A stretch of 64,000 nt of DNA from Micrococcales bacterium (GTDB lineage Bacteria > Actinomycetota > Actinomycetes > S36-B12 > UBA10799): contig JADKAV010000008.1 of NCBI GenBank assembly GCA_016719135.1, positions 62,001 through 126,000 on the forward strand. Direction: 5' to 3'. Position 1 is the stretch's first letter, and each line of letters opens with the position of its first letter. The notes beneath the pieces are model-generated. The model was given only the letters and a program-made list of their open reading frames with translations, searched no databases and was not told the DNA's origin. A program made the translations under genes and the position numbers. Shown here one piece after another: positions 17,080-25,254 of this stretch.

Positions 17080-18920
17080 CGCGGCTCCTCGGATGTCGAC
17101 AGTGCGGCGATGAAGGCCTCTTGCGGAACCTCCACCCGTCCCACCATCTTCATACGCTTCTTGCCCTCTTTCTGCTTTTCCAACAGTTTGCGTTTGCGGC
17201 TGATGTCTCCGCCGTAACACTTGGCCAGCACGTCTTTGCGGATCGCGCGGATCGTCTCGCGGGCGATCACCCGGGAGCCGATGGCGGCCTGGATCGGCAC
17301 CTCGAACTGCTGCCGCGGGATCAACGAGCGAAGTTTGGCAGTCATCATCACCCCGTACGCGTACGCCTTGTCGCGATGCACGATCGCGCTGAAGGCATCG
17401 ACTGTCTCGCCCTGAAGGAGGATGTCGACCTTGACAAGATTTGCGCTCTGTTCGCCATCGGGCTCGTAGTCCAAGGATGCGTAGCCGCGGGTGCGGGACT
17501 TGAGCTGGTCGAAGAAGTCGTACACGATTTCCGCGAGCGGCAACGTGTAACGCATTTCAACCCGTTCCTCGGACAGGTAGTCCATGCCAAGCAAGGTGCC
17601 GCGCCGACCCTGGCACAGTTCCATGACCGTGCCCACGAATTCGCTGGGCGTGAGAATGGTGGAACGTACGACGGGTTCGTAGACCTCGGCGACCTTGCCG
17701 CCGGGGAATTCGCTGGGGTTGGTGACGGTGATCTCGGTGCCGTCTTCCATGACGACCCGGTACACCACGTTGGGGGCAGTGGAGATCAGGTCGAGGTCGA
17801 ACTCCCGCTCCAGGCGTTCCCGGACGATCTCCAGGTGCAGCAGACCCAGGAAGCCGCAGCGGAATCCGAACCCGAGCGCCGCACTGGTCTCGGGCTCGAA
17901 CACCAAGGCGGCGTCGTTCAGCTTCAGCCGGTCCAACGCGTCACGCAGCACCGGATAGTCCGAGCCGTCGATGGGGTACAGGCCGGAGAAGACCATCGGC
18001 TTGGGGTCTTCGTAACGCAGCAGCGGTTGGGTTGCACCCCCGTGCAGGCTGGTCACGGTGTCACCGACTCGTGACTGGCGCACGTCCTTGACGCCGGTGA
18101 TGAGATAACCCACCTCACCGGCGGCGATGGAGTCCGTGGAAACAGGCTCGGGGGAGATCACACCCACTTCCAGCAACTCATGGGTGGTGCCGGAGAACAT
18201 CATCTGGATGCGCTCCCTGGCATGCAGCGCCCCGTCGACCACCCGCACGTAGGTGACCACGCCGCGGTAGGTGTCGTAGACCGAGTCGAAGATCAGTGCG
18301 CGGGCCGGGGCGTCCGGGTCGCCCTTTGGGGCGGGGATCTGGGCCACGACCTCGTTGAGCAGAGCCTCGACCCCGTCGCCGGTCTTCGCGCTGACGTGCA
18401 GCACGTCCGAGGGTGAGCAGCCGATGATGTGGGCCAGTTCTGCGGCGTACTTCTCCGGTTGGGCTGCCGGCAGGTCGATCTTGTTCAGGACCGGAATGAT
18501 CACCAGGTCGTGCTCCATGGCCAGCCACAGGTTCGCCAGCGTCTGCGCCTCGATGCCTTGTGCTGCGTCGACGAGCAGAACGGCCCCCTCGCAGGCGGCG
18601 AGACTGCGGGATACCTCGTAGGTGAAGTCGACGTGCCCCGGAGTGTCGATGAGGTTCAGCACGTAGGTGCGGTCGTCGGCGGCAGTGAACGGCAGGCGTA
18701 CGGCTTGCGACTTGATGGTGATCCCGCGCTCGCGCTCAATATCCATCCGATCGAGGTACTGCGCACGCATGGAGCGGTCGTCGACGACACCGGTGATCTG
18801 CAGCATGCGGTCCGCCAGGGTCGACTTGCCGTGGTCGATGTGCGCGATGATGCAGAAGTTGCGCAAGGCATCGGCCGGAGTGTGGCCCGGGGCCGGGGCG
18901 GAACCCGGGGATGTCGTCAC
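17076..18920 (-). CDS. lepA: Elongation factor 4 (LepA)
   Basis: A 614-residue translational GTPase. G1 is AHIDHGKST near residue 30, followed by the switch residues RGITIKSQAV, G3 DTPGHVDF and G4 NKIDLP; the C-terminal LepA-specific domain (RKRKLLEKQKEGKKRMK) is complete. GTG at 18918-18920 gives the normal short N-terminal tail before LRNFCIIAHIDHGKS; a start 27 bases upstream is possible. It lies divergent to rpsT, a common bacterial arrangement. An AACTAT hexamer sits six bases before the GTG and could be the -10 of a leaderless message. Confidence 0.96.
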   Translation of the reverse strand: MTTSPGSAPAPGHTPADALRNFCIIAHIDHGKSTLADRMLQITGVVDDRSMRAQYLDRMDIERERGITIKSQAVRLPFTAADDRTYVLNLIDTPGHVDFTYEVSRSLAACEGAVLLVDAAQGIEAQTLANLWLAMEHDLVIIPVLNKIDLPAAQPEKYAAELAHIIGCSPSDVLHVSAKTGDGVEALLNEVVAQIPAPKGDPDAPARALIFDSVYDTYRGVVTYVRVVDGALHARERIQMMFSGTTHELLEVGVISPEPVSTDSIAAGEVGYLITGVKDVRQSRVGDTVTSLHGGATQPLLRYEDPKPMVFSGLYPIDGSDYPVLRDALDRLKLNDAALVFEPETSAALGFGFRCGFLGLLHLEIVRERLEREFDLDLISTAPNVVYRVVMEDGTEITVTNPSEFPGGKVAEVYEPVVRSTILTPSEFVGTVMELCQGRRGTLLGMDYLSEERVEMRYTLPLAEIVYDFFDQLKSRTRGYASLDYEPDGEQSANLVKVDILLQGETVDAFSAIVHRDKAYAYGVMMTAKLRSLIPRQQFEVPIQAAIGSRVIARETIRAIRKDVLAKCYGGDISRKRKLLEKQKEGKKRMKMVGRVEVPQEAFIAALSTSEEPR

Positions 18921-19080
18921 GTCCCTATAGTTCCACGTTGCCGACAACCCACGGGCCGGGGATCACATGCGTCACGTTATGCTGGGAATCTAGCGGTTTC
19001 GCGCTGCCTGCTTTCGACAAGCACGGGAGATGGCACGTTCCGCCCCTTGAGACGAACCAACCGAAGGACAGTACGACACC

Positions 19081-19350
19081 GTGGCTAACATCAAGTCCCA
19101 GATCAAGCGCATCAAGACCAACAACAAGGCGCACGAGCGTAACAAGGCGGTCAAGAGTTCGCTGCGGACCGCGACCCGGCGGGTGCGCGAAGCGCTGGCT
19201 GAAGGTGATCTCGACCGCGCCAAGACGCTGGCCCAGGACGCCGGACGCAAACTGGACAAGGCCGTGAGCAAGGGCGTCATTCACCGCAACCAGGCCGCCA
19301 ACAAGAAGAGCGCCCTGGACAAGGCCGTAGCCGAGGCCCACACCGCCTGA
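19081..19350 (+). CDS. rpsT: 30S ribosomal protein S20
   Basis: An 89-residue basic helical protein with the family opening ANIKSQIKRIKTNNKAHERNKAVKS (given here in part) and the C-terminal GVIHRNQAANKKSALDKAV. It binds 16S rRNA in the small subunit body. GTG at 19081 has GAAGGA about 14-19 bases upstream. It is transcribed away from lepA; the 160-base region between them must carry both promoters. A TTATGCT element near 18976 may be part of its promoter. Confidence 0.96.
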   Translation: MANIKSQIKRIKTNNKAHERNKAVKSSLRTATRRVREALAEGDLDRAKTLAQDAGRKLDKAVSKGVIHRNQAANKKSALDKAVAEAHTA

Positions 19351-19550
19351 CGCGACGATTCCGTCGAGGTTTGGCCCGGCGCTCGAGGCGCAGCATTTCG
19401 GATCGCCGAGCAGCGAATTCCCCCTGATCAGCACGGTCGTTCGCCAGTGAAAGTCTGCTGTTCTATTTGCCCAAGTGCCTGCATCGAACTGTGCGTCCGT
19501 AATAGGGTTGGGCGTATCTATCCGCCTATGCAACAGCGAGGGGTAACACA

Positions 19551-21377
19551 GTGGCCAATGTGACAACAGGGCGCGAAACACTTGGGGCGACCGCAGAATC
19601 GGTTGCACACATGATCGTGGACCGTGCACACGCGACACCGAACAACGAGGCGTTCCGGGCACCGACCGCTGACGACTCCAGTTGGCGCTCATTGACCTGG
19701 AAGCAGACCTACGACGACGCGGAGAAGATCGCCGCCGGATTGCTGTCGTTGGGGTTGGAGCCCGAACAACGCGTCTCCATCGCTTCGGGCACCAGTCTGG
19801 ACTGGATCCTGGCCGACTACGGCATCATGCTCGCCGGCGGTGCCACCACGACGGTCTACCCGACCACCAACGACTCTGATGTCGCCTACATCCTCAGCGA
19901 CTCCAACACCCGTTTCGTCTTCGCCGAGGATGACACGCAGGTCGAGAAGATCCGCATGCACAAGGACGAACTCACCATCGAGAAGATCATCACCTTCGAC
20001 GGTACGAGCGACGGCGACTGGGTGATCACTTTTGACGCACTACGGGCACTGGGCGATGCGCACCTGAAGGCCAACCCGGACGCGGTCAAGGAAAGCGCCG
20101 CGTCGGTGAAGGCAGACAGCCTTGCTACGTTGATCTACACGTCGGGGACGACTGGCAAGCCTAAAGGTGTGGAACTCACCCACAGCAACTGGACCTACGA
20201 GGGCGCTTTCGTCGAGAGCCTGAACATCATCAACATCGAGGACGTGCAGTTCCTGTGGCTTCCGTTGGCCCACAGTTTCGGCAAGGTCCTGCTCTCACTG
20301 CAGCTGCAGGTCGGGTTCGTCACCGCGGTCGACGGCCGAGTGCCCAACATTGTGGACAACCTGGCGGTGGTGAAGCCGACGTTCATGGCGGCGGTTCCCC
20401 GAATCTACGAAAAGGTGTACGCGCGCGTCGCGCAGACCGCACTGTCCGAAGGCGGAGCCAAGGCGAAGATCTTCACTTGGGCCTTCAAAGTGGGGATCGA
20501 AGCAGCAGAGAAGGAACTGAACGGTGAGAAGGTCGGCGGCACGCTGGCCATGAAGCGCAACATCGCCGACAAGCTGGTCTTCTCGAAGATCCGTGAGCGT
20601 CTCGGCGGACGGATGCGCTACATGATCTCCGGTTCCGCGGCACTGAACAAGGACATCGCCCTGTGGTTCTACGCAGCGGGTCTGACCATCCTGGAGGGTT
20701 ACGGTCTCACCGAGACCAGTGCGGCCACCTGTGTCATGCGCCCCGACCGGATCAAGTTCGGCACGGTGGGCGAACCGGCTGCGGGTACCGAGATCAAGAT
20801 CGCCGGCGACGGAGAGATCCTGATCCGCGGCCCGGGCGTCATGCGTGGCTACCGGAACCTGCCGGACGTGAACGCCGAGGCGTTCCCGGATGGCCGCTGG
20901 TTCGCCAGCGGTGACATCGGCGAGATCGACGAGATGGGCCGTGTGAAGATCACCGACCGCAAGAAGGACCTCGTGAAGACCTCCAGCGGCAAGTACATCG
21001 CGCCGTCGGCGATCGAGAGCCAGTTCAAGGCGATCAGCGGTCTGGTCGGCAACATGGTCGTTCACGCCAACGACCGCAACTTCGCCAGCGCGCTGATCAC
21101 GCTGGACCCGGACGCGGCAGCGGCCTGGGCCGCCGAGCACGGCAAGGCCGGCGCCTCGCTGACCGACATCAGCAAGGACCCGGAGCTGGTCAAGGAGATC
21201 TCGGCCTCTGTCGATGAGCTGAACTCGCGGCTCAACAAGTGGGAGACCATCAAGAAGTTCGAGATCCTGGACCGCGACTTCACCGTTGAGGAAGGGGAGT
21301 TGACCCCCAGCCTCAAGGTGAAGCGCAAGGCAGTCGAGACCAAGTACCGCGACATCCTGGACGCGATGTACAGCTGA
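19551..21377 (+). CDS. Long-chain fatty-acid-CoA ligase (AMP-forming)
   Basis: A 608-residue adenylate-forming enzyme of the FadD15/ACSL-like group, which activates long-chain fatty acids to acyl-CoA. The P-loop is LIYTSGTTGKPKGVELTH near residue 190, the adenine-binding motif GYGLTETSAATC, the hinge region GDIGEIDEMGRVKITDRKKDLVKTSSGKYIAP (shown partly) and the C-terminal lysine region LTPSLKVKRKAVETKY. GTG at 19551 follows AGGGG. It stands as its own unit between rpsT and hemW with a strong terminator after it. Chain-length preference cannot be read from the sequence. Confidence 0.93.
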   Translation: MANVTTGRETLGATAESVAHMIVDRAHATPNNEAFRAPTADDSSWRSLTWKQTYDDAEKIAAGLLSLGLEPEQRVSIASGTSLDWILADYGIMLAGGATTTVYPTTNDSDVAYILSDSNTRFVFAEDDTQVEKIRMHKDELTIEKIITFDGTSDGDWVITFDALRALGDAHLKANPDAVKESAASVKADSLATLIYTSGTTGKPKGVELTHSNWTYEGAFVESLNIINIEDVQFLWLPLAHSFGKVLLSLQLQVGFVTAVDGRVPNIVDNLAVVKPTFMAAVPRIYEKVYARVAQTALSEGGAKAKIFTWAFKVGIEAAEKELNGEKVGGTLAMKRNIADKLVFSKIRERLGGRMRYMISGSAALNKDIALWFYAAGLTILEGYGLTETSAATCVMRPDRIKFGTVGEPAAGTEIKIAGDGEILIRGPGVMRGYRNLPDVNAEAFPDGRWFASGDIGEIDEMGRVKITDRKKDLVKTSSGKYIAPSAIESQFKAISGLVGNMVVHANDRNFASALITLDPDAAAAWAAEHGKAGASLTDISKDPELVKEISASVDELNSRLNKWETIKKFEILDRDFTVEEGELTPSLKVKRKAVETKYRDILDAMYS

Positions 21378-21391
21378 TCTGAGCGACACAG

Positions 21392-21422
21392 GAGGGGCGG
21401 CACCGGAAACGGGCCGCCCCTC
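21392..21422 (+). terminator. Intrinsic terminator of the acyl-CoA ligase gene
   Basis: GAGGGGCGGC at 21392-21401 pairs perfectly with GCCGCCCCTC at 21413-21422 around an 11-base loop, followed by a short T-rich stretch (TTCGTTTG). It starts 15 bases after the stop codon. Confidence 0.85.
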
Positions 21423-21471
21423 TTCGTTTGCCGGTGGCGTCATGTGGCGTGAATGCAGCGCTACCGGGCAC

Positions 21472-21794
21472 AGTAGCCCGTAGGTTGCCCGGTGACCCGT
21501 AACTTGCAGGCCATTTGGCAACCAGCGGGTCACTGCCCGGGTCGGGGTTGCCGCGGTCGGGCTGGGAGGGCTGGCGATGCGCTGCCTGCGGCACTGGTTG
21601 CGTGCCAGCCCTGCCCGACGACGGCAGATCCCGCGAGTAGCCCGTAGGTTGCCCGGTGACCCGTAACTTGCAGGCTGTTTGGCAACCAGCGGGTCACTGC
21701 CCGGTCGGGGTTGCCGCGGTCGGGCTGGGATGGCTGGCGATGTGCTGCCTGCGACACTGGCTAAGTGCCAGCCCTGCCCGACGGTGATCCCGCG
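21472..21794 (+). repeat. Tandem duplication (2 x about 164 bp) of the hemW leader and start
   Basis: Two adjacent copies, 21472-21635 and 21636-21794, begin AGTAGCCCGTAGGTTGCCC and are nearly identical apart from scattered substitutions, a one-base and a few-base gap near the ends. The 3' part of copy 2 contains the true hemW start (GTG 21765, M-P-A-L-P-D). Copy 1 holds the same start context at about 21602 but its frame stops after 12 codons (MPALPDDGRSRE). Within each copy GGTTGCC, GGTGACCCG, GGCAACC and CGGGTCAC occur in interleaved order, and CGGTCGGGCTGG faces CCAGCCCTGCCCGAC. This makes the region 21378-21764 a structured, gene-free leader. Confidence 0.9.
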
Positions 21795-22952
21795 CCACCC
21801 GACGGCCGACTGCCCGCCGGACTCGACTGGACCAGGCCGTTGCGCGCGTATCTGCACGTGCCCTTCTGCGCCTCACGCTGCGGCTACTGCGACTTCAACA
21901 CCTACACTGCCGACGAACTCGGCGGCTTCCGCTTCGAACCGTACGTGCGGGCGGTCAGCGGGGAGATCGAGTTGGCGGCGGACGTCTGCGTAGGGCCGCC
22001 GCTGGCGTCGATCTTCATCGGCGGCGGAACCCCGTCCTTGCTTCCGGTCAGCCATCTCAATGAGCTTTTGGACGCATTGCGCGCGAGCTTCGGACTCGAA
22101 CCCGGCGCCGAAGTCACCCTCGAGGCGAATCCGGAGAACGTCTCGCCGGAGTCACTGGTCGGATGGCTGGAAGCCGGCGTGACGAGATTGAGCATCGGCA
22201 TGCAAAGTGCGGATCCTGATGCGCTGACGGTGCTGCAGCGGGTTCACACGCCAGGCGCCGCGGTCGCGGCGGCGAGGACGGCTCGTACCGAGGGCTTCGA
22301 GCACATCTCGCTGGATCTGATCTACGGGGTTCCTGGGCAGTCGCTGGATTCCTGGCGCAGCACGCTGTTGTCAGCGCTGGCCGGCGAGCCCGATCACATC
22401 TCGGCGTACGCCTTGGGGGTGGAACGCGGCACCGCCTTGGAGCGGCAGGTCCGGCGTGGCGAGGTTCCTGCACCGGATCCGGACTTTGCTGCTGCCCAAT
22501 ACGACCTCGCCGACGAGGTGCTGATGCAGCACGGACTCTCCTGGTACGAGATCTCCAACTGGGCGCGTCCGGGCGGGCAGTGTGAGCACAACCTCGGCTA
22601 CTGGCGCGGCGACAACTGGTGGGGATTCGGGCCAGGAGCGCACTCCCATGTGGACGGCGTGCGCTGGTGGAACGTCAAGCGCCCCGGAACCTACCAGTCG
22701 ATGCTGGCCGCGGGTTCGAGTCCGGCGGCTGCCCGCGAGGTGGTCAGCACCGAAGGCAGGGAACTGGAGGAGGTCATGCTTCAGGTCCGCCTGGCCCACG
22801 GCATTCCCGCCGATGTGTATCCGCCCCAGCGCACAGCCCGACTGCGCGACACCGGGTTGCTGGAAGACGCCGACGGCGCCCGCCTGCGTCTGACCCGCAA
22901 GGGCCGGATGCTGGCGGACGCCGTCGTGCGGGTCCTACTTGGGTGGGACTAG
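21765..22952 (+). CDS. hemW: Radical SAM haem chaperone HemW
   Basis: A 395-residue HemN-like protein. The radical-SAM cluster motif is CASRCGYCDFNTY near residue 35 (CxxxCxxC), followed by GGGTPSLLP and LEANPENVSPESL; the C-terminal HemN_C domain contains GPGAHSHVDGVRWWN. HemW-type proteins bind haem and insert it into client proteins rather than acting as coproporphyrinogen oxidases; the short length and lack of the HemN N-terminal cysteine fit this. The N-terminus MPALPDGDPAPPDG resembles other actinobacterial HemW, which supports GTG 21765 even though it falls inside a repeat. In actinobacteria hemW is normally followed by hrcA; here three minus-strand genes intervene. Confidence 0.9.
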   Translation: MPALPDGDPAPPDGRLPAGLDWTRPLRAYLHVPFCASRCGYCDFNTYTADELGGFRFEPYVRAVSGEIELAADVCVGPPLASIFIGGGTPSLLPVSHLNELLDALRASFGLEPGAEVTLEANPENVSPESLVGWLEAGVTRLSIGMQSADPDALTVLQRVHTPGAAVAAARTARTEGFEHISLDLIYGVPGQSLDSWRSTLLSALAGEPDHISAYALGVERGTALERQVRRGEVPAPDPDFAAAQYDLADEVLMQHGLSWYEISNWARPGGQCEHNLGYWRGDNWWGFGPGAHSHVDGVRWWNVKRPGTYQSMLAAGSSPAAAREVVSTEGRELEEVMLQVRLAHGIPADVYPPQRTARLRDTGLLEDADGARLRLTRKGRMLADAVVRVLLGWD

Positions 22953-23914
22953 GCCGCGACCGGCTGTCCGCGGAGCACCTTGTACGCGTAGGTGTGCGCG
23001 ATGACGACCACGGGGACCGCCACGAACAGACCGATGCCGCACAGCAGCGCGCCGACGAACAGCGCGATCCAGCTGAGGATCAGCAGCAGCAGAAGGTTGC
23101 CCACGTTGTCCTTGACGAATGAGAAGCTCGCCTTGATCGCATCCCACGCACCGAGGTCCTGATCGAGGATGAAGTACACGAAGAACGTTCCGAAGAACGC
23201 CACGATCAGACCCGGGATGATGCACAGGAGGAACCCGATGAACGTCAGGACGCTCAAGATGATCCCGGCCAGAATGATCCGTCCCAGCTTGTTGAAGCTG
23301 AACAGCTCACCGAGTTCCAGCGCCCGGCCCTCGACCAGCGCAAGACCACCGCGGGCGAATGCGGCCTGGACGATGTAGCCCCAGATGAAGCTGATGATCG
23401 CGAACACCATCGACAGCAGGACCCCGAAGAATCCGCCGCCCGACGAGGTGACGACGAAGCCGTTCTCGCCGGTCACCACGGTGGCTTCCGGAGCGGTGAC
23501 GGCCTGCAGGAGTACCTGGATGCCGTAGATCACAGCGCCGACCAGCAGGAACACCAGCATGGCGATCAGGATCGGGCCGACGTTCGCGGTGAACTTCTTC
23601 CAGCCGTAGCCGAAGGCATCGCCTACCGAGAAGGGTTTGCCGCCGGCAGGGGGCATCCCACCGGGGTAGCCGCCGGGGGGATAGCCACCACCGGGCGGCA
23701 TCCCACCTGGTGGCATTCCGCCTCCGGGTGGCGGGGGCGGGGGTGGCGGCGGCATGCCCGGCCCACCGGCGCCGGGAGGCATCCCGCCAGGGGGCGGCGG
23801 AGGTGGGGGAGGCACCGATGAGCCCCCAGGTGGTTGCGGAGGCATTCCGCCGGGAGGTGGCGGGGTGCCACCAGGCGGGCGATTTTCAGGTGGGGGAGGG
23901 GGAAATTGTGACAC
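22949..23914 (-). CDS. Multi-pass membrane protein with long Pro/Gly-rich N-terminus
   Basis: A 321-residue protein. The first 90 residues are a low-complexity cytoplasmic tail of proline, glycine and methionine (repeated GGMPP and PPPPPP), followed by KPFSVGDAFGYGWKKFTAN and about five hydrophobic helices (GPILIAMLVFLLVGAVIYG, VLLSMVFAIISFIWGYIVQ, LAGIILSVLTFIGFLLCIIPGL, NLLLLLILSWIALFVGALLCG). This resembles actinobacterial membrane proteins related to the glycerophosphoryl-phosphodiesterase membrane-domain/DUF975 group, but I cannot assign a function. Its stop overlaps the hemW stop on the other strand. It forms a probable operon with the RDD gene 9 bases upstream. Confidence 0.8.
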   Translation of the reverse strand: MSQFPPPPPENRPPGGTPPPPGGMPPQPPGGSSVPPPPPPPPGGMPPGAGGPGMPPPPPPPPPGGGMPPGGMPPGGGYPPGGYPGGMPPAGGKPFSVGDAFGYGWKKFTANVGPILIAMLVFLLVGAVIYGIQVLLQAVTAPEATVVTGENGFVVTSSGGGFFGVLLSMVFAIISFIWGYIVQAAFARGGLALVEGRALELGELFSFNKLGRIILAGIILSVLTFIGFLLCIIPGLIVAFFGTFFVYFILDQDLGAWDAIKASFSFVKDNVGNLLLLLILSWIALFVGALLCGIGLFVAVPVVVIAHTYAYKVLRGQPVAA

Positions 23915-23923
23915 TGTGTGCTC

Positions 23924-24439
23924 CTAATCCTTGTAGACCACGGCTTTGGTGAGTTTGTCGGACAACAGACACTGGCGGTCCTTGTCCCAGATCGGCCACA
24001 GCACACCGATGTAGCAGATCGCGAAATCCAGCCACAGCAGCAGCAAGCGACCGAACGCGGTGCCGAAGCCGAGCGCTTGGCCCGACATCTGCCCCACGGT
24101 GTGCATCCCGAGAACTCTCTTGCCCAGGGACTGCGTCGTCGTGCCTTCCAGGTATGCCTTGTTCCAGACGAAGTAGACGATTCCGATCGCCCAGAACAGC
24201 CAGTACAGCGCACCCAGGCCGGTGGTCGTCGTGATGCTGGCACCACTTTCGAGGGTGGTCGTCTGGGTCGACGGGCCTGCCAGCAGGAACCCGATGCCGT
24301 TGAGAATGGCGACGGGCAAGATGTCGATGATGTAGGCGATCACCCGCATGAACCAGTTGGCGTATTGCCCCGTTTGTTGGCCCATCCCAGTAGGCATGGC
24401 GCCGCTGGGAGGGGGTGGTGGGGGTGGTGTCTGGGACAT
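23924..24439 (-). CDS. RDD-family membrane protein
   Basis: A 171-residue protein with a short proline-rich N-terminus (MSQTPPPPPPPSGAMP) and the RDD pattern: FMRVIAYIIDILPVAILNG contains the conserved Arg and Asp, and TQSLGKRVLGMHTV the loop Arg. Three hydrophobic helices are visible. RDD proteins are of uncertain, possibly transport-related, function. The N-terminal proline tract closely matches the next gene downstream, suggesting the two proteins share a localisation or interaction signal. Upstream on the same strand, 139 bases away, is a DUF4190-like gene. Confidence 0.85.
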   Translation of the reverse strand: MSQTPPPPPPPSGAMPTGMGQQTGQYANWFMRVIAYIIDILPVAILNGIGFLLAGPSTQTTTLESGASITTTTGLGALYWLFWAIGIVYFVWNKAYLEGTTTQSLGKRVLGMHTVGQMSGQALGFGTAFGRLLLLWLDFAICYIGVLWPIWDKDRQCLLSDKLTKAVVYKD

Positions 24440-24578
24440 CGTTCCTCACTTCGTTGGCCGGATGCCGAGCGACTGCAAGACTAGTGCGCAAGAAGTCCCG
24501 ATCGTCGGATTTGCGAAGGGTGGTTCGCGGCGTTTCGGAGTTGCGTGCGACCAGCGTCGGGCGATGGTTGGCACAACC

Positions 24579-24986
24579 TCAGGATTCGGCTCCGATCCCG
24601 AGCGCGAACAAGACGACGGTGCCCACCACGAGCAGCACCAGCGACAAGCCCCCCAGCAACATGCCGGTCGTGGCCATTCCGGTCCCTGCGCCCTGAGACT
24701 GTGCCTGTCTGCGTCCTTTGACCCCCAAAATGATCGCCGCGATACCAAGTGGGACGGCCAGCAGAGCGCAGAACACGAGGAACACCATGCTGAGGATCCC
24801 CGTGGTGAGCGCACCGACACTCTGGGAGTTGTTCGGCGGTGCTGAAGGCAACGGTCCGGCGGCCGGGTTCCAGGGCACTGGTGGCGGTGGCACACTTCCC
24901 GGCACCGGCACGATGGGCTCGGGCGGACCGGATTGAGGGCGGTAATCGCGCCCGTCGTTCCATGAGCGGTCCTCAGCGTCGGCCAT
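24579..24986 (-). CDS. DUF4190-like membrane protein
   Basis: A 135-residue protein with a proline-rich cytosolic N-terminus (IVPVPGSVPPPPVPWNP) and two hydrophobic helices: VGALTTGILSMVFLVFCALLAVPLGIAAIILG (shown in part) and a C-terminal GMLLGGLSLVLLVVGTVVLF. That layout, with GIxSMV and the GVKGRRQA loop, is typical of DUF4190. The ATG at 24984-24986 is preceded by AGGAGGTG, so the longer upstream frame is rejected. Function unknown; it is the first of three proline-rich membrane protein genes in a row. Confidence 0.8.
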   Translation of the reverse strand: MADAEDRSWNDGRDYRPQSGPPEPIVPVPGSVPPPPVPWNPAAGPLPSAPPNNSQSVGALTTGILSMVFLVFCALLAVPLGIAAIILGVKGRRQAQSQGAGTGMATTGMLLGGLSLVLLVVGTVVLFALGIGAES

Positions 24987-25199
24987 CGGACACCTCCTGT
25001 GTATGACCCTAGTCGGGTCGCCGTGGACGGCGCCGGAAATGACCGGTGATGTTGCGCAGTGGGCGGTGCGCGGATTTGAGGCATTGGACCTCAAACCGGT
25101 GCCGTAGTTCTCGTCTGCGCGGGCGGTCGACGCCGAGCATCCAGCCCCCACACACCGCCATTGCAGCGTGCATGGCCGCATCCCGGTGCCCGACGTACA

Positions 25200-25226
25200 C
25201 TGGCACTCAGAGGTTCGGAGTGCTAA
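25200..25226 (+). promoter_or_regulatory. CIRCE operator (HrcA-binding site)
   Basis: CTGGCACTC at 25200-25208, nine bases, then GAGTGCTAA at 25218-25226 match the CIRCE consensus TTAGCACTC-N9-GAGTGCTAA with two mismatches in the left arm. It overlaps the end of a TACACT -10-like element at 25196-25201 and lies 28 bases before hrcA, so HrcA should repress its own operon. Confidence 0.93.
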
Positions 25227-25254
25227 CGGCTCGAACCAGCGTTGAAAGGTGAGC

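Noticed and set aside
20295..21857. 520-codon minus-strand frame across the acyl-CoA ligase and the hemW leader
   Set aside because: Antisense shadow; part of it merely translates the tandem repeat twice.
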